Positions 23,101-35,674 of a DNA stretch of 64,000 bases are shown here, in pieces. Each line of letters starts with the position of its first letter. Positions within the stretch are counted from its first letter, which is position 1. The stretch spans positions 28,104,272 through 28,168,271 of the forward strand of contig NC_026659.2 in the NCBI RefSeq assembly GCF_000004075.3. The letters run 5' to 3'. Below the pieces are notes generated by a model. That model did no database searches, had not been told where the DNA came from, and saw nothing but the letters and a program-made list of their open reading frames with translations. The translations under genes were made by a program, and so were the position numbers. This stretch comes from Cucumis sativus. Its lineage: Eukaryota > Streptophyta > Magnoliopsida > Cucurbitales > Cucurbitaceae.

Positions 23101-24907
23101 TCAATGAACCAAAAGCGATTGCATGGAAAAGTATTTTAGAGTTAGTAATTTAGTATATAACTATATTCATATATAGAATTGTAAGTTTAGAAAAATCTAT
23201 TAATGATATATTGTATTCCTAATATTGGAATGGTCCATTAAAATTAGTTTTTCGATCAAATTATCATTGAATCAACTATAATCGATTTAGTAAATGTTCA
23301 AATCAACCCAAATTGTAAATGAGTATAAATTAGATTTTGAGCGGTCAATTAATTGATTTGGTTGGTTTTATTCTTTATTTTTTATAAATGCTAGTTTGAT
23401 TTTTTCCCAAACCAATATTGACTAACCTCTCATTTTTATCTAATTGATTGCCTTCGATTTGTTCCATTTAGGTCAATCTACCTTAATTTTTTTTTTTTTA
23501 TCTACCATACTCACATATGTAGTTGATGGTTTCCTATATAACCAATATACTCGTATTAACGATATGACTGTATAGATATTGGATTTAAAATTTGTTACAT
23601 TTACAAAAATTATTGTTATGTTGTGAGATCAAACATGGTTTATGAAGACCTAAGTTTTTTTCTTTATTTTTTGTTACTTGCTTGTATACTTTTTAGTGTA
23701 CGACTTTGTGACCCACAAGACAAAAGATTGTGGATGATTTGGCCTATAGATGTATAGTTTACACCCTTTAGCTTCATTTTTCTTGGAGATAATATAAATT
23801 CATTAAATTCAACAATATGCAAGTTAAAATTTTAAAACGTGTTCAATTTAGACAATATGCACCTAAGAACCAAAAAATCTCGGATTCAAATTCTTCCTCT
23901 CCAATTTATACTAAAAATGTGTAATTTAGTCTTTGTTGCGGATGAAATAACATGTTTGTGGTGTGGGTTAGCAAAAATAATGCCAACTTTTATTTGGGTG
24001 GTTTGAGTATTCCCTAATCAATTCTTCGGCTTTTCATTAGTGAATATTTCTTTTGACTATATATTATGTGAAAAATTGCTACAATCACACAAAATAATTC
24101 TCTTTCTTTAACTTAATTACAATAGTACTCCCGCAAAACTTTTAACTCTATACTTACCTATTCTTCTACTTTCCACCTCTAACGTACAAAAAAAAATTAA
24201 TTAGAGTTATTGACACACAAAACTTAGAATGTTTCTAACTATCACAACTCAAAACAAGAGGATATACAGACCCTTTGATAAGTTTGGAGTTCACTCTCAT
24301 TCTTTAATATAGCCAATTTGAAATTCTTCGATTCTAATAACTAGTAAAATTTCCAACGATAAATACATGTCATAGAAATTTTTTTTGTAAAAAATATAAC
24401 ATTTTATAAAATATTTATACTTCATACAAAAATTATGTATCATAAATTTTGTATTTGAATGGTTTTATTACGTAGAAGGTAAATAATTTATCAAAATTTT
24501 CCATTTTTAACAAAATCTATAAAAATATAAATATAAGGAAAAATTAATTTACAATACACTAATTAAAGGTTGTGTTAATGTCAAAATTCGTCGTACAATG
24601 TTATGCAGAAAGAGCTAAGAAGTTAAAAAAATAAAATACTGTTACCCTCTAAAAATCGATAATTTTATTTTGAAATAAAAATAAAAATAAACGACATGTC
24701 GTGATTGACATAAAGGATTTCTCTTGGCCCTCTCGCCCTTTTTTTGGGTGCGCGTCGTCGTTGTGAGTGTGGGTGTGGCTGTGTGGGGCAATATTATCTT
24801 TTTGGGCGGCCCAGTTGCCCATTCTTTACTTTACTCAAAATTGCAAAAATAGATTTTAATTAATAGTTTAAATGAATAAAATGAAATTGTGGTTAAAAAA
24901 ATTAAGG
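20112..24907. other. Gene-poor AT-rich intergenic region, left part
   Basis: No gene is recognised. 20160-20760 is less AT-rich and may be an old transposon, but no termini were found. The 64-codon frame at 22843-23037 is one of the few GC-balanced frames here and matches nothing I know. 23100-23480 resembles a dispersed GATTTGGTTGG-type repeat. Confidence 0.5.
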
Positions 24908-25053
24908 AATATTTTTAAAAATAGCAAAATAAAATAAAATATCTATAAGTTATAGTAAAATTTTAAATTATATCACTGGTCGTCTCCGTAACATATCAAG
25001 ATAAAATTTGCTATAAATTAGTAAATATTTTGTAAAATCTATCGTTTTTAAAA
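24908..25053. mobile_element. AT-rich MITE-like element, copy 1
   Basis: The left end TTTTTAAAAATAGCAAAAT and right end TTTTGTAAAATCTATCGTTT with AAAATTT form long imperfect inverted repeats around a TATCACTGGTCGTC-like centre. It belongs to the same family as the copies near 26108, 28195 and 32306. Confidence 0.55.
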
Positions 25054-26107
25054 TTTATTACAAACTAAACTATTAAAAACTTCTACAAAAAAAAATGGTG
25101 TTAAATTTTTATAAACACATTTTGTCATTTTATTAATCCACGTGTATAAGAATTTTATTAAATTTAAACAATATTTTTTTACAACATAGACTAAATTACT
25201 ATAAATCTTAAAATACCACGTCTAAATTGTTTACAAATTAAAACTCACAAATTTAATAGTTATAAGACTATAATTGTACCTATTAGGGATTTATTTGGAT
25301 TAGGAAAAAAAACTCATTTTTTGTAAAAAAAAAAAAACTTAAATGAGTTATAAAGAATTGAATGGATTTTACTCTATTTCATAAATAGTTTTAATATTTT
25401 ATTATTTTTAAAATGTTTCTTATTTAAATTATTTAAAATTAAATTAAAATCTATTTTGAAATCTATTTTCAATGTTTGTCAAATACCTTAACTTTTCAGA
25501 TTCTTTCGTCTCTTCAATTTTAATTTTTTTTATCGGATTTAAAATTTAGGTTGATCAAAATTTAAAAACTAAAAAAACATTTTAGAAATGGACTAAAAAT
25601 CCAAGTTGGTTATACTTAATAAACATGCAATTTATTACCTAAACTAAAATGAAAAGTACTCAATTTAGAAAAAAAAAACTAAAATATAAAACAAAATAAT
25701 ATTTAGAGATCAGTAATTAAAGAAGGCATAGGCATCGTCTAACGTTTAAATTATCTCAAACAATTTAATAATTTATTATGGAAGGTCAACTTAAAGCTAT
25801 TTTGTTTGTTTTGTTTTGTATCGATGGTGTCAGCATAATAACTTAATGGATTAAATAAAAAAATTCTTTCAAATAATTTAAACTTAAACTCTCATATGAT
25901 TACTTGTCTAAGAAAAAAAAATCATTTTCACTCTAGACTATTAAAATATTCAAATTAGTTCTCAATATAGTTTATTTGCTAAATCTTTCGTTTCACTAGA
26001 AAACAAACCATTTCAAATGTAATGAACATAATAAATCTATTCAACTAAATTAACATGTCTTCTTATACGTATGAATTATTTGATTAATAAGACATAGTGA
26101 TAGAAAA

Positions 26108-26287
26108 TCGTTAAAAATAGCAAATTTGACAAAAATATTTACAACAAATAACAAAAATTTTAGATTATATCAATAATATATATTGATAGTCACTAGTGAT
26201 AGAAGTCTATCAGTGACTATCATTAATAGAATTCATAATTTTACTATTGCTTAAAGATATTTTAATTTATTTTTTTATTTTAAAAAA
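26108..26287. mobile_element. AT-rich MITE-like element, copy 2
   Basis: The centre contains the family's palindromic theme (TTGATAGTCACTAGTGATAG, then AAGTCTATCAGTGACTATC), flanked by AAAATAGCAAATTT-like and ATTTTAATTTATTTT-like arms that pair as inverted repeats. Confidence 0.55.
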
Positions 26288-26761
26288 TACCTCAAATTTA
26301 AACATAACGCTTAAGTAACTAGACACAATAATATTCGAAAAATAGGATGCAAGTTTTAATTTACCTTTTAAAAATAATAAGTGGTTTAATATAGTTTTAT
26401 GAATGTAAGTTTAGTTTAATGATAATTGGGTTGATTTTGAAAGTTCGATTCCCTCAACCTAAAGTTGTTGAGATAATATATATACAAAATTTGTCTTCAT
26501 AAATATCTTGGAGAATTTTTAAAAAATAATAGATTTTATAAAATATTTTCATGATCATTCATATACCACAGCCGCATAAGATTTATTAGTTTTATTAGTG
26601 ATAGAATCCAAAATTTTGGTATATTTTGTAAATATGTATTTTACCTTTACATCCTTTTGAAATTAAACCATACTAGATTAATACTCATTTGTGACTTCCA
26701 TCTAAGTGATTTCAAATTTAACCCAAGTAAACTTAACATGTTTATTTACAGAGTATTTAAT

Positions 26762-26835
26762 TGACATTATTGTTAAAGTAATTTGTAATGTGACATTATT
26801 GTTAAAGTAATTTGTAACGTGACATTATTGTTTGA
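26762..26835. repeat. 29-bp tandem repeat, 2.5 copies
   Basis: TGACATTATTGTTAAAGTAA plus nine further bases starts at 26762, 26791 and 26820, with one substitution between the first two units. The third copy is partial. Confidence 0.9.
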
Positions 26836-28043
26836 AATATATAACTAGTGGGAGCATCTATTACCTTTATTGATTTTATATTCAATCCGTCGAAAAGAGT
26901 CAAAGACAATCAAATAATTTACCATTGAAATGCTTATGCCAAAGTGAAATTTAAGCGATGGTTTGAATTCGTATGAAATAAAATATAAACATTTAAAAAG
27001 TGGTCAAATCCTTCCAATTAGTTTTAAAATTTTGTTTTCAATGTTAAACATTTCATCCTCTTTCCTTTAATTATTAGTAGTGGGACATATATATCAAAAG
27101 TTAAGTGTGAAATTTGAATAAGATAGATTATTTCAAATTAGTAATTGAATTTACTAATTGAGGTTAAAAAAAATTAGAACCAAAACGGATATATTTTGCT
27201 TTAACACCAAACATTATATCAAAGTTTACTAATCCAAATTCCCTTTATGTATGCGCTTCTCTAACAAATTAAACTAAAACACTATAGCAATGCAAAAGCC
27301 TCCCGAAACATACATGAGACTGAAGGTAATAAATAAATAAATAAACAAGATTTTGTTTGGTTTGTGATCTAAAAATTATTGTGAGAAACAATAAATTCAG
27401 TCAAAAACAAAAATACATTTTTATTTTTCATTATATTCCAAAAACGGATTTAGTTTCAATTTAAAACATGTTTTATTATATGATATAATTTAAACACATC
27501 TTTGTATATTATTTCAACGAGATAAGAAGAAACAATAGTTTTTTCTTTATTTTGTTATTTTGGGTTTTAGAATAAACTTAAAATTAAAAAAGAAACAAGT
27601 AATTAATAATAAACCATAGGATAGGTTAAAAAGACATACTAATTTAGTTTGAGATACATTTTAATTTGGTCATTACATTTTAAATGGTTTGTTTAAGTGA
27701 AATAAAAATTTCAAAACAAAATAAAATATATAGAGAACTAATTTAAATATCTGAATGGTTGAAGAACAGAATGAAATATGCAGATAGTGAAAATTAGATT
27801 TTTTTTTAGAAAAGCAAACATCAGATTTTAAGTTTAAAGTATCTAAAAGAAATTGTTTATTTCACTCCTTTATGCTGACACCATTGATATCAACACAAAA
27901 CAAACAAAATGGCTTGAGTTGACCTTCCATTATAAATTGTTGGAGAGATTTTACAAAATTAACTCAAAAGTGGTATTTTAATAAATATATTATAATTATT
28001 TATTATTTACTACTTTTCTCATTTTAAACATATTTTAGAACCC

Positions 28044-28047
<4 letters not shown>

Positions 28048-28091
<44 letters not shown>
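28048..28091. repeat. (TA)n microsatellite, about 22 units
   Basis: This is an uninterrupted alternating TA tract of about 44 bp, likely length-polymorphic. Confidence 0.95.
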
Positions 28092-28094
<3 letters not shown>

Positions 28095-28194
28095 GTGCTT
28101 TAATTGGATCATATATAATAAAGAATGCCTTTGGAAACTAACACCCAACCAAATAAAATTTATTGAGTAATTGAGTTAATTTTATTTTAGAAAA

Positions 28195-28420
28195 AATTTT
28201 AAAATAGTAAAATAAATTAAAATATTTATAAGATAACGAAATTTTGGATTATATTAATAATATTGATCGATGGAATTTTATCAGTGTCTATCAATATCCA
28301 TATCAATATCCATATCACTAATAAATACATACAAGGCTATCAATATCTATCATTGATTGAATTTGAAGTTTTTGTTATATGTTATAAATATTTTATTATA
28401 TTTTGGACGATTCTCCTTTA
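28195..28420. mobile_element. AT-rich MITE-like element, copy 3
   Basis: The left arm AATTTTAAAATAGTAAAATA and right arm TATAAATATTTTATTATATTT enclose a centre with repeated ATCAATATCCATATC and TATCAATATCTATC themes. The 69-codon open frame at 28263 is this low-complexity centre and not a gene. Confidence 0.5.
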
Positions 28421-30010
28421 TTTTATTCAACATAATTTGAAAGATTTAACTATAGTTTTATATTATAAATAAATTGTAATTTAAGTATATCGTAGTTAAC
28501 TTTTTTTAATCAAAATTGATAAAATGATTGCAATAGACAATCGATTCAAAATTTACATTCAAAAATGTCCACACCTATTATAAAATATTTTTACATAATC
28601 AACCAAAAATTAGTAATATTAATAAACTTAAGCATTATTGAAAGTACAAAAATAATAAAATTGCACATTTGAAATTACATGTAACAAAATTAAACAAATA
28701 TACCAAAATAAATAATTTAAGGAAAGCTTATAAATTACAACATTTATTAAGTCACTAAGGCTTTTAAAAATTGCAGTAATATTAATTAATTTGCTACCAC
28801 GCCTAGGTATTCATTCAGTTCGGCTTCTTGAATAATCGTCTTAATAAAGGCACATTAGTAGTTAACGCATGTACTTAAAAGACTAATTACACCAATATGT
28901 AGATATAACACACTAATCAAAATGTAGTAAATGATATATATTTGCTTTTCTTCCATGTTGAAGGTCTATTTTACAAATTTAAAAAACGTATATATATGTA
29001 TGTTACATATCCAATATTTTAAAACTGTCCATTAAAAGTAGAACATTAATATTCAGTTTGGTAAAATATAGATTTATTTCTTCTTTATATGTCAACTTTT
29101 GGAAGTAACAAAAACAAAAACAAAAACAAGATAGTTCACAACGAATTTGTGCCACAATTAATTTGAAGACAGTTGTTCAACAATCTGTATGTACACTACT
29201 CGTGAATCAAAGTCGAATAAATTTGAAATCGAAAGCTCTAAACTGCGAATATATATGAAATGATCTAAACCTTTTATAAAAAATTCGAAAATATCGAAAC
29301 CGACCCAAAAGAAATAAACCAATATTATATTCCATATATCATCATGCAACAAACATGGCATGTATTAGATTCTTCACACAAGGAAAAGAAAAAACATACA
29401 AAATAGGGTTTGATAAAAATAAACTCAAAGTTGAATCGTACCTTTCCTTCACATGGATAGAAGTGTTTTGGTAGTTGTAATAGTTGTAGTACAACCAATG
29501 TGTTTTTGTGGTAGTACAAGTTGAAATACGAGAAAGAAGAGGAGTAGTACAACCACTACAAAGTCGATACCCTTAACAACAAAAAAGAGAAAAGGGGGCA
29601 GTTGTTGTTGATATAGATTCCACCACCCTTTGTTCAACCACACACCCAAGAAAGAAAAAACAACTTTGATTTAAATTCTACGTCTGTTTGGCATACCAAG
29701 AAGCCAAATTCCAATCGTTACTGCTTTTTGCTTCTAAAAAGAAAAGGAGGTCTGAAAGATTTGAAATTTGTGATTTAAAATAATTATGTCAACAAACATT
29801 TGAATAAAAAGTTTGTTAAAATATCATTTTGATTCTTATTAATTTTGCAATTGTGTTCAAATGTTTGGGTGAATCTTAAGTTAGATTGTCGAAATTGGAT
29901 ATTATGTTTATGGGTGAAATATTTCATTTTATGGTGGATTGAGTTATTGACAGTAATAAGAATAAGAACGATTGGGAAAATCAATAACAAGGTGACGTTA
30001 GGAACTGAAG

Positions 30011-30160
30011 TAATTTATTTGGACATATAATACTTAAATTAATTTATTTGGACATATAATACTTACATTGAATAAGTTAATTAGAAGCATATAGATCGTC
30101 AAATTAATTTATTTGGACATATAATACTTACATTGAATAAGATACTTAGAAGCATATAGA
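30011..30160. repeat. 64-bp tandem repeat, about 2.3 copies
   Basis: Units begin TAATTTATTTGGACATATAA at about 30011 (truncated), 30040 and 30104. The two full units end in AGAAGCATATAGATCGTC and differ at a few positions. Confidence 0.9.
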
Positions 30161-31158
30161 TCGTCGTGATATTTTAACCAAAAGTTTTGTATCTTTTTTT
30201 TTTTATGTCTTTAGAAAAGATATAAGAAAGAAACAAAGAAAAAGTGGCTTTCATGTAAAGCACGTATGATGCGTAGGTTCGATATATATTTTACGACTAA
30301 AAAAGTTAAACTGAAAGTTAAATTACATTTTCAGGGTTTGAATAGGTTAGATTTAAGAAATTGTACGTGGAGTCCAAGGAGAAAAAATTGGTTTACAAAT
30401 GTATATATTTGAAATATTTAAATACACAATCTATGGTGCAATTTGATAAATATTTATGGAATAATGACAAATATTATCATCCTAATCAAAATATCAACAT
30501 ATATAACAATATTTTTTTAAAAATGCAAATATAACAAGTTCTATACTTTTATTGTCGACATACTCTCATAGTGTATATGGAATTGACCATATCGAAGTTG
30601 ATAGACCATACAACTAAAAATCTATTGAAGAGTTTTGTTATTTTTATAGTTTTTTAAAAACATTATTATACACTCAATTATTATTCTTAAAATTGTTGCA
30701 AATTTAATTAGTCACCTGTTTTACGAAAACGGTTGTTTTTAAAATTTTATTTGATGGAAAAAGGTAGTTAAAAGAAATTTGCTAAAGTCAGAAGTTGTTT
30801 TGTAATAAACAAAAATCCTCTATTTTTTTTCTATGATGTGATTTATAAGTAGAGTTTAGCATTTTGAGAACTAATTCTAACTTTTAAATTTTATAATATT
30901 ATTATGTTGAAACTTATTTATAAAACTTAAAATTTTGAATTTTAATTTTAAAATCTTACAATTTTTTTCATCAATACTACTGATTGATTTCATGTAAACA
31001 AGGTATAGAATAAAACCGTGACCCAATCTAATTGACAGCTTTAAGTAAACTTAAGATATGTGCAAATTTTCAAATTCATCATTCAAATTAAATCGTGCTA
31101 TCATATAAGGATTTTTTTCATATAAAAAAGATTAATTGTAGAAAAAATTGATAAGACA

Positions 31159-31506
31159 AGTTATAAACTCATAATAGAAGACTGGTCAAAATTCACACAT
31201 TAGGTCAAAGAAATTATTACAAAAATTACAAAGTCATTAAAAATCTATAAACTCAATTTATCACATAACCTTTTAGTTATAAACTCATAATAGAAGACTG
31301 GTCAAAATTCACACATTAGGTCAAAGAAATTATTACACAAATTACAAAGTCATTAAAAATCTATAAACTCAATTTATCACATAACCTTTTAGTTATAAAC
31401 TCATAATAGAAGACTGGTCAAAATTCACACATTAGGTGAAAGAAATTATTACACAAATTACAAAGTCATTAAAATTCTATAAACTCAATTTATCACATAA
31501 CCTTTT
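31159..31506. repeat. 116-bp tandem repeat, three near-identical copies
   Basis: Three abutting units (31159-31274, 31275-31390, 31391-31506) each open with AGTTATAAACTCATAATAGA and close with TCACATAACCTTTT. They differ at only a few bases and leave no spacers, so this is a recent tandem amplification. Confidence 0.95.
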
Positions 31507-32305
31507 AGTTAATCAACTACTGATCAATTTAATAATGGACCATTTAAAAATAATTAATGAAACTCAATAATCAAGGTGTGCCTTTTTCTTTTCTTTTCTC
31601 AATCGGTGACCATTTTAGTTGCGACATTTTTCTCAACTTTTCGCCTTAAAAATTAAAGTTGCCAAAATCAAGCTTTTCTTATATTTGTGGTCATAATTTC
31701 CAAAGTTAGTGTACTTGAAAAAAAAGTTTTTTTTTAATAATACAGAAATTCTTTCTATACTAATTACAAAATTTAGTAAAAAATTGGAATGGGTGGTAGA
31801 TAATTAGATAGATTTTATATTTTGTAACTAGTTATAAGTTTTTGTTATATTTTAAAATACTTTTCTAAATAATAATGATGAATTGAAAAAAATTGTAAGT
31901 GAAATTTAATATGTACTTTTTTATTTTTTAATATTTAGATTGACCAAAATCTTTACAAAATATAGCAAAAAAATTAAAGTTCGAGACTTGGATAGAATTT
32001 AAAATTTTATTATATTTTATAAATATTTTCAACGGTTTTTTTGTTTACAATAGTTTATTTATTCTCATTAGGTCAGAATATGTTAAACAGTGACATGACA
32101 TCTTACGTCATATCAACATTTAAAATAATTAAAATCATAAGTATTTTCTTTTTAAAAAATTACAGAAAAAGAAAAAAATTACAAAATCTTTCAAATGTAT
32201 TTCTCTAAAATTAAAAAGGGTATATTTTAAGATTTTTGGAAAGGAACTTCTTTAAAATATTTTCTATCTCAAATTTAGTTGTATGATAGTTTGTTTTAGA
32301 ATAAA

Positions 32306-32475
32306 ACTATAATTTTTAAAATAGCAAAATAAATTAAAATACTTACAAGTTACAACAAAATTTTAGATTCTATCACCGATAGTCTTGTATTACTGTAACA
32401 CATCAATTACTATCAATTATATAATTTTTTATAGCTTGTAAATATTTTGTAAAATATACTATTTTAAAAAATTTC
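32306..32475. mobile_element. AT-rich MITE-like element, copy 4
   Basis: This is the clearest copy of the family. The left arm TTTTTAAAATAGCAAAATAA continues to ACTTACAAGTTA, and the right arm is its imperfect reverse complement (GCTTGTAAATATTTTGTAAAA to CTATTTTAAAAAA), about 40 bp on each side. The centre contains the TCTATCACCGATAGTC theme. Confidence 0.65.
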
Positions 32476-33008
32476 TATAAACCAAATTCATATTTTATTT
32501 TATAAATAATTTCAATATTTATTTAAAAAGTATATCAAAAATCATACCAGTGTGTATAGTCTATTTGAAAATGTAAAATTTATAAAATATTTATAATCTA
32601 TAGTAAATTCTATCACGAATAGTTATTGTTATACTATAGTGATAGAATTAAAAAAAAAAACTATTTCTAAAAATGTCATTTTCAAAATTTTGTTATATTT
32701 TATAATCAATTTTGTTTTTTATATGATGCATAGTAATTTATCTTTTATTTATTTTATTACACAAGAAATATTGTGATTTAATTTATGATTTATTATTAAA
32801 AGTAAGATAGTTAAAATTGAATAATTGAAAACATAAAAGTGTTTTTTTTTTTACCAAATAGTTTGCATTGGGAGAGCTGAATTGACGAAAACGCCCTTAA
32901 GTGGTAGTTGAAATTGGAAAGTTATCCTGTTAGAAATCGTGGGAGGATTCTCTTTTTAACTATTAGACTATTATCAATTCGGTTGACCCGACCCATCATG
33001 ACGGAGTC

Positions 33009-33016
33009 TATTTAAA
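33009..33016 (+). promoter_or_regulatory. Probable TATA box of the copper chaperone gene
   Basis: TATTTAAA lies 118 bp upstream of the start codon at 33134, which would put transcription start near 33040-33050. That suits a leader of about 85-95 bases. It is the only good TATA-like box in that interval. Confidence 0.5.
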
Positions 33017-33133
33017 GCCCCGTGAAAGGCTTGGCAAAACCAACAGCGCCGAGATCGGCAAGCAAGGGCGAATTTTCCAATACTTTTTAGTTTTTTCCAC
33101 AGTTTCTCTTCCAAATTTCTTTAATCTGTAACC

Positions 33134-34794
33134 ATGTCTCAGGTGCGCCACTACGAATTTCTCGCTTCTTTGTTCTTATATGCAATTGTTTGAAGTTTGG
33201 TTTTCCGTTTTTCATCCTTATCTTTTGTTTCATTTCTCTATTTCTCTCCGTTTTTCGTATGCTTTGGAGATCGAAGATACGTTAGTTCGTCCCTTTTGAA
33301 CTTCAAATCTGAAGTTTAGACCATGAATCGTTGATTTAAATTGGAGTAGAAGGTTTTTTTTTTTTTTTTTTGAAATTTTATCCACTCCATAACTTGAATC
33401 TGAGATGAGTGACGATGGAAATCACAGTAACCGAGCCAATGAGGTCAAAGTCCGAGAGAGCTCCATTGAAGTATTTCGTTAGTATCATATATTGACTGAT
33501 TTGTTGTTTGGTAATTGGTTGATTAATCACAAAGAAAGCTTTACGTTGATCATATATCGATAATTTGCTCATTGATTGAGTGTCGTCCCGATTTGCAAAA
33601 CTTGAATTTTCTGTACTGTTATGCGTTTTTTAATTATTGTTCTATGTTATTTCTGGGAACCTGAGCTGTTGATGAACGAGTGAGAATATCTATTGATATA
33701 ATTCTTGGATACAAGTTCGGTTTGATAGAATTGGCTGAGTAAATTTCTATTGAAATTTTTGATAAGGGACGATTGATATTAAACTCTCTTGTCAAAATTT
33801 AGTGCTTGTGTGAGCTGAGCTAACTTTTATCTCTTGGTATCAGACATTCTGTTCTGTATTCAACTCGTTCTTTGATTTCATCTTAATGAATACAGTTTGG
33901 AATTTGTTTTTTGTGCAGACTACTGTCCTTAAGGTTGCTATGTCATGTCAAGGCTGTGTTGGGGCCGTCAAAAGGGTCTTGGGAAAACTGGAAGGTTTGT
34001 AATTTATTTGGTAAATTGCAGTTTTTGTGATTTTCTATGCGATTGTTTGATGTGAAATATTTGTATCCGAGCGCGAGGGTCAAGTTATGGAGCTTCATAT
34101 TGCATTTTTTAGATTCATGTTTCAATATTCAGCTGCTAGTTTGGTTGCTGCCACTTTTTCATAGTCCAGCCAGGTCATAACAGAAAACAGAAACTTAAAA
34201 ATATATATATACAACACATAAAGTTCAGTTTGTCACATAGCACCCGTGTGATCGGGTCACAAGACCTTGTTTAACTGCAGCCCACCTAGCAGCAAAGTAT
34301 TATTCTTCCGCTAATATGTGGTGTTTTGTATTTTGGGAAATGATGCACATATTATATTTGATCATGGTTCAATCTCAACAATCATATGCAAGCATGGTTA
34401 TTTTTATTGCAAGTTTAGTTCTGTTTTATGTCCAAGACTGTCAATGGTATTTAGTGAACTCGAAGATCTGGTGGATCGATTACCCATGCGCCAGCGAATT
34501 CTTAAATGATGGTTAATTTTGTTGCAAGTTTACTTCTGTCTTAAACGTTTGCTGTAACCAATTGAATGTACCTACTGGCTACCATTTTCAGGAGTTGAGA
34601 CGTATGACATCGACATTGATGCACAAAAGGTGACTGTGAAAGGAAATGTAGAGCGCGATGTAGTTTTCCAAACTGTTTCAAAAACTGGCAAGAAGACTGC
34701 CTACTGGGAAGAGGATGCCTCGGCAGCACCTGCAGCGACACCAGCACCGGCTGAAGCAGAAGCTAAACCTGCCGAGCCCCTGGCCGCTATTTAA
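33134..34794 (+). CDS. ATX1/CCH-like copper chaperone
   Basis: This is a small cytosolic heavy-metal-associated-domain protein that should hand Cu(I) to P-type copper ATPases of the secretory pathway. Three exons were found: 33134-33142 (only MSQ), 33919-33994 and 34592-34794. They give 95 residues with GT-AG introns. The fold is one HMA domain (about residues 3-70): the metal loop MSCQGC near residues 11-16, the KVTVKGNV strand, and the lysine-rich KTGKKT loop that contacts partners. After it comes a short Ala/Pro/Glu-rich tail (about 25 residues) ending PLAAI. Plain ATX1 proteins lack a long tail and CCH proteins have a longer one, so this is intermediate. The nine-base first coding exon is easy to miss, and without it the protein would have no start. 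Confidence 0.95.
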
Positions 34795-35643
34795 ACTATT
34801 CACCATTTACATAATGGAAATTTTCTGTTCAATGCATAAGGTCTTTATTTCCTGAAGCTAATAATATTGTAATTGTATGCAAAACTTGTCTATTTAGTCT
34901 ATGTAATACTTTTATTTGAGCGTCTCTTGTATGACCGTCTACGTTAAATCTTAACCATAGTCTACAGATATATATATATATCTGTTTTGCCCAATCTCTT
35001 TGTTCCTTTCGACGTTTTGCTTTCGTATATAATTAATTGGCGACTCCAGGGAAAGATGCCTTCAATGGCTGTTATTGTTGTTTGAAATTATTCATTCCTG
35101 CTGATACAAATTTGATGCTGAATTGGGAAGTTGGTTGAATTTGTATTTTGGTGTTTGAGTTTATTTTACGTTTGTTGGATACTGAACAGAGTAAAAGAAG
35201 ATTGATAGAATATTAGAAGAAGGTTTCGTTATTTTTCACTTCGTAATATGACCAACAATATTTATAATTCTATGGAAACATTTTCAAAAGGTAGAATATA
35301 GGATTTGATTGCTTGAGTTCACGTCCTTCTCAATTTGGTCTATTGCCATTTTAAAAAGTTTGATTTTTTTACTTTTAAGGTATGCAAACCTTTCCATCCA
35401 CATTTCTTTTAAAATAATATAAAATTACAGTTCATAACAATTATAAGAATAATATTTAAGAATCTTCCAATACTTTTAAAAAATTACAAATAAAATAAAA
35501 TAATTTAAATAAATTGACTTTTATAGTTTATAAGTGAAGGATGTATTTCTATATAGTTTATAAGTGAGTGATATATTTTTATAGTTGTACTTGTAATTTA
35601 TACTAATATTTTGAATTTAATTGTATGTTTGCAATTATTCGTA

Positions 35644-35674
<31 letters not shown>

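Larger units (their letters stand above)
25054..33008. other. Gene-poor AT-rich intergenic region, right part
   Basis: There is no recognisable gene. It holds several copies of an AT-rich MITE-like family, tandem repeats at 26762, 30011 and 31159, and a long TA microsatellite. Overlapping small minus-strand frames at 29158-29649 have low complexity and no domain. More degenerate pieces of the MITE family occur near 26520-26640, 30480-30660 and 32570-32700. Confidence 0.5.

Noticed and set aside
31159..31506. Regular direct repeats that could suggest a CRISPR-like array
   Set aside because: The 116-bp units abut with no unique spacers, the DNA is plant nuclear, and no associated genes exist. 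It is a simple tandem repeat.
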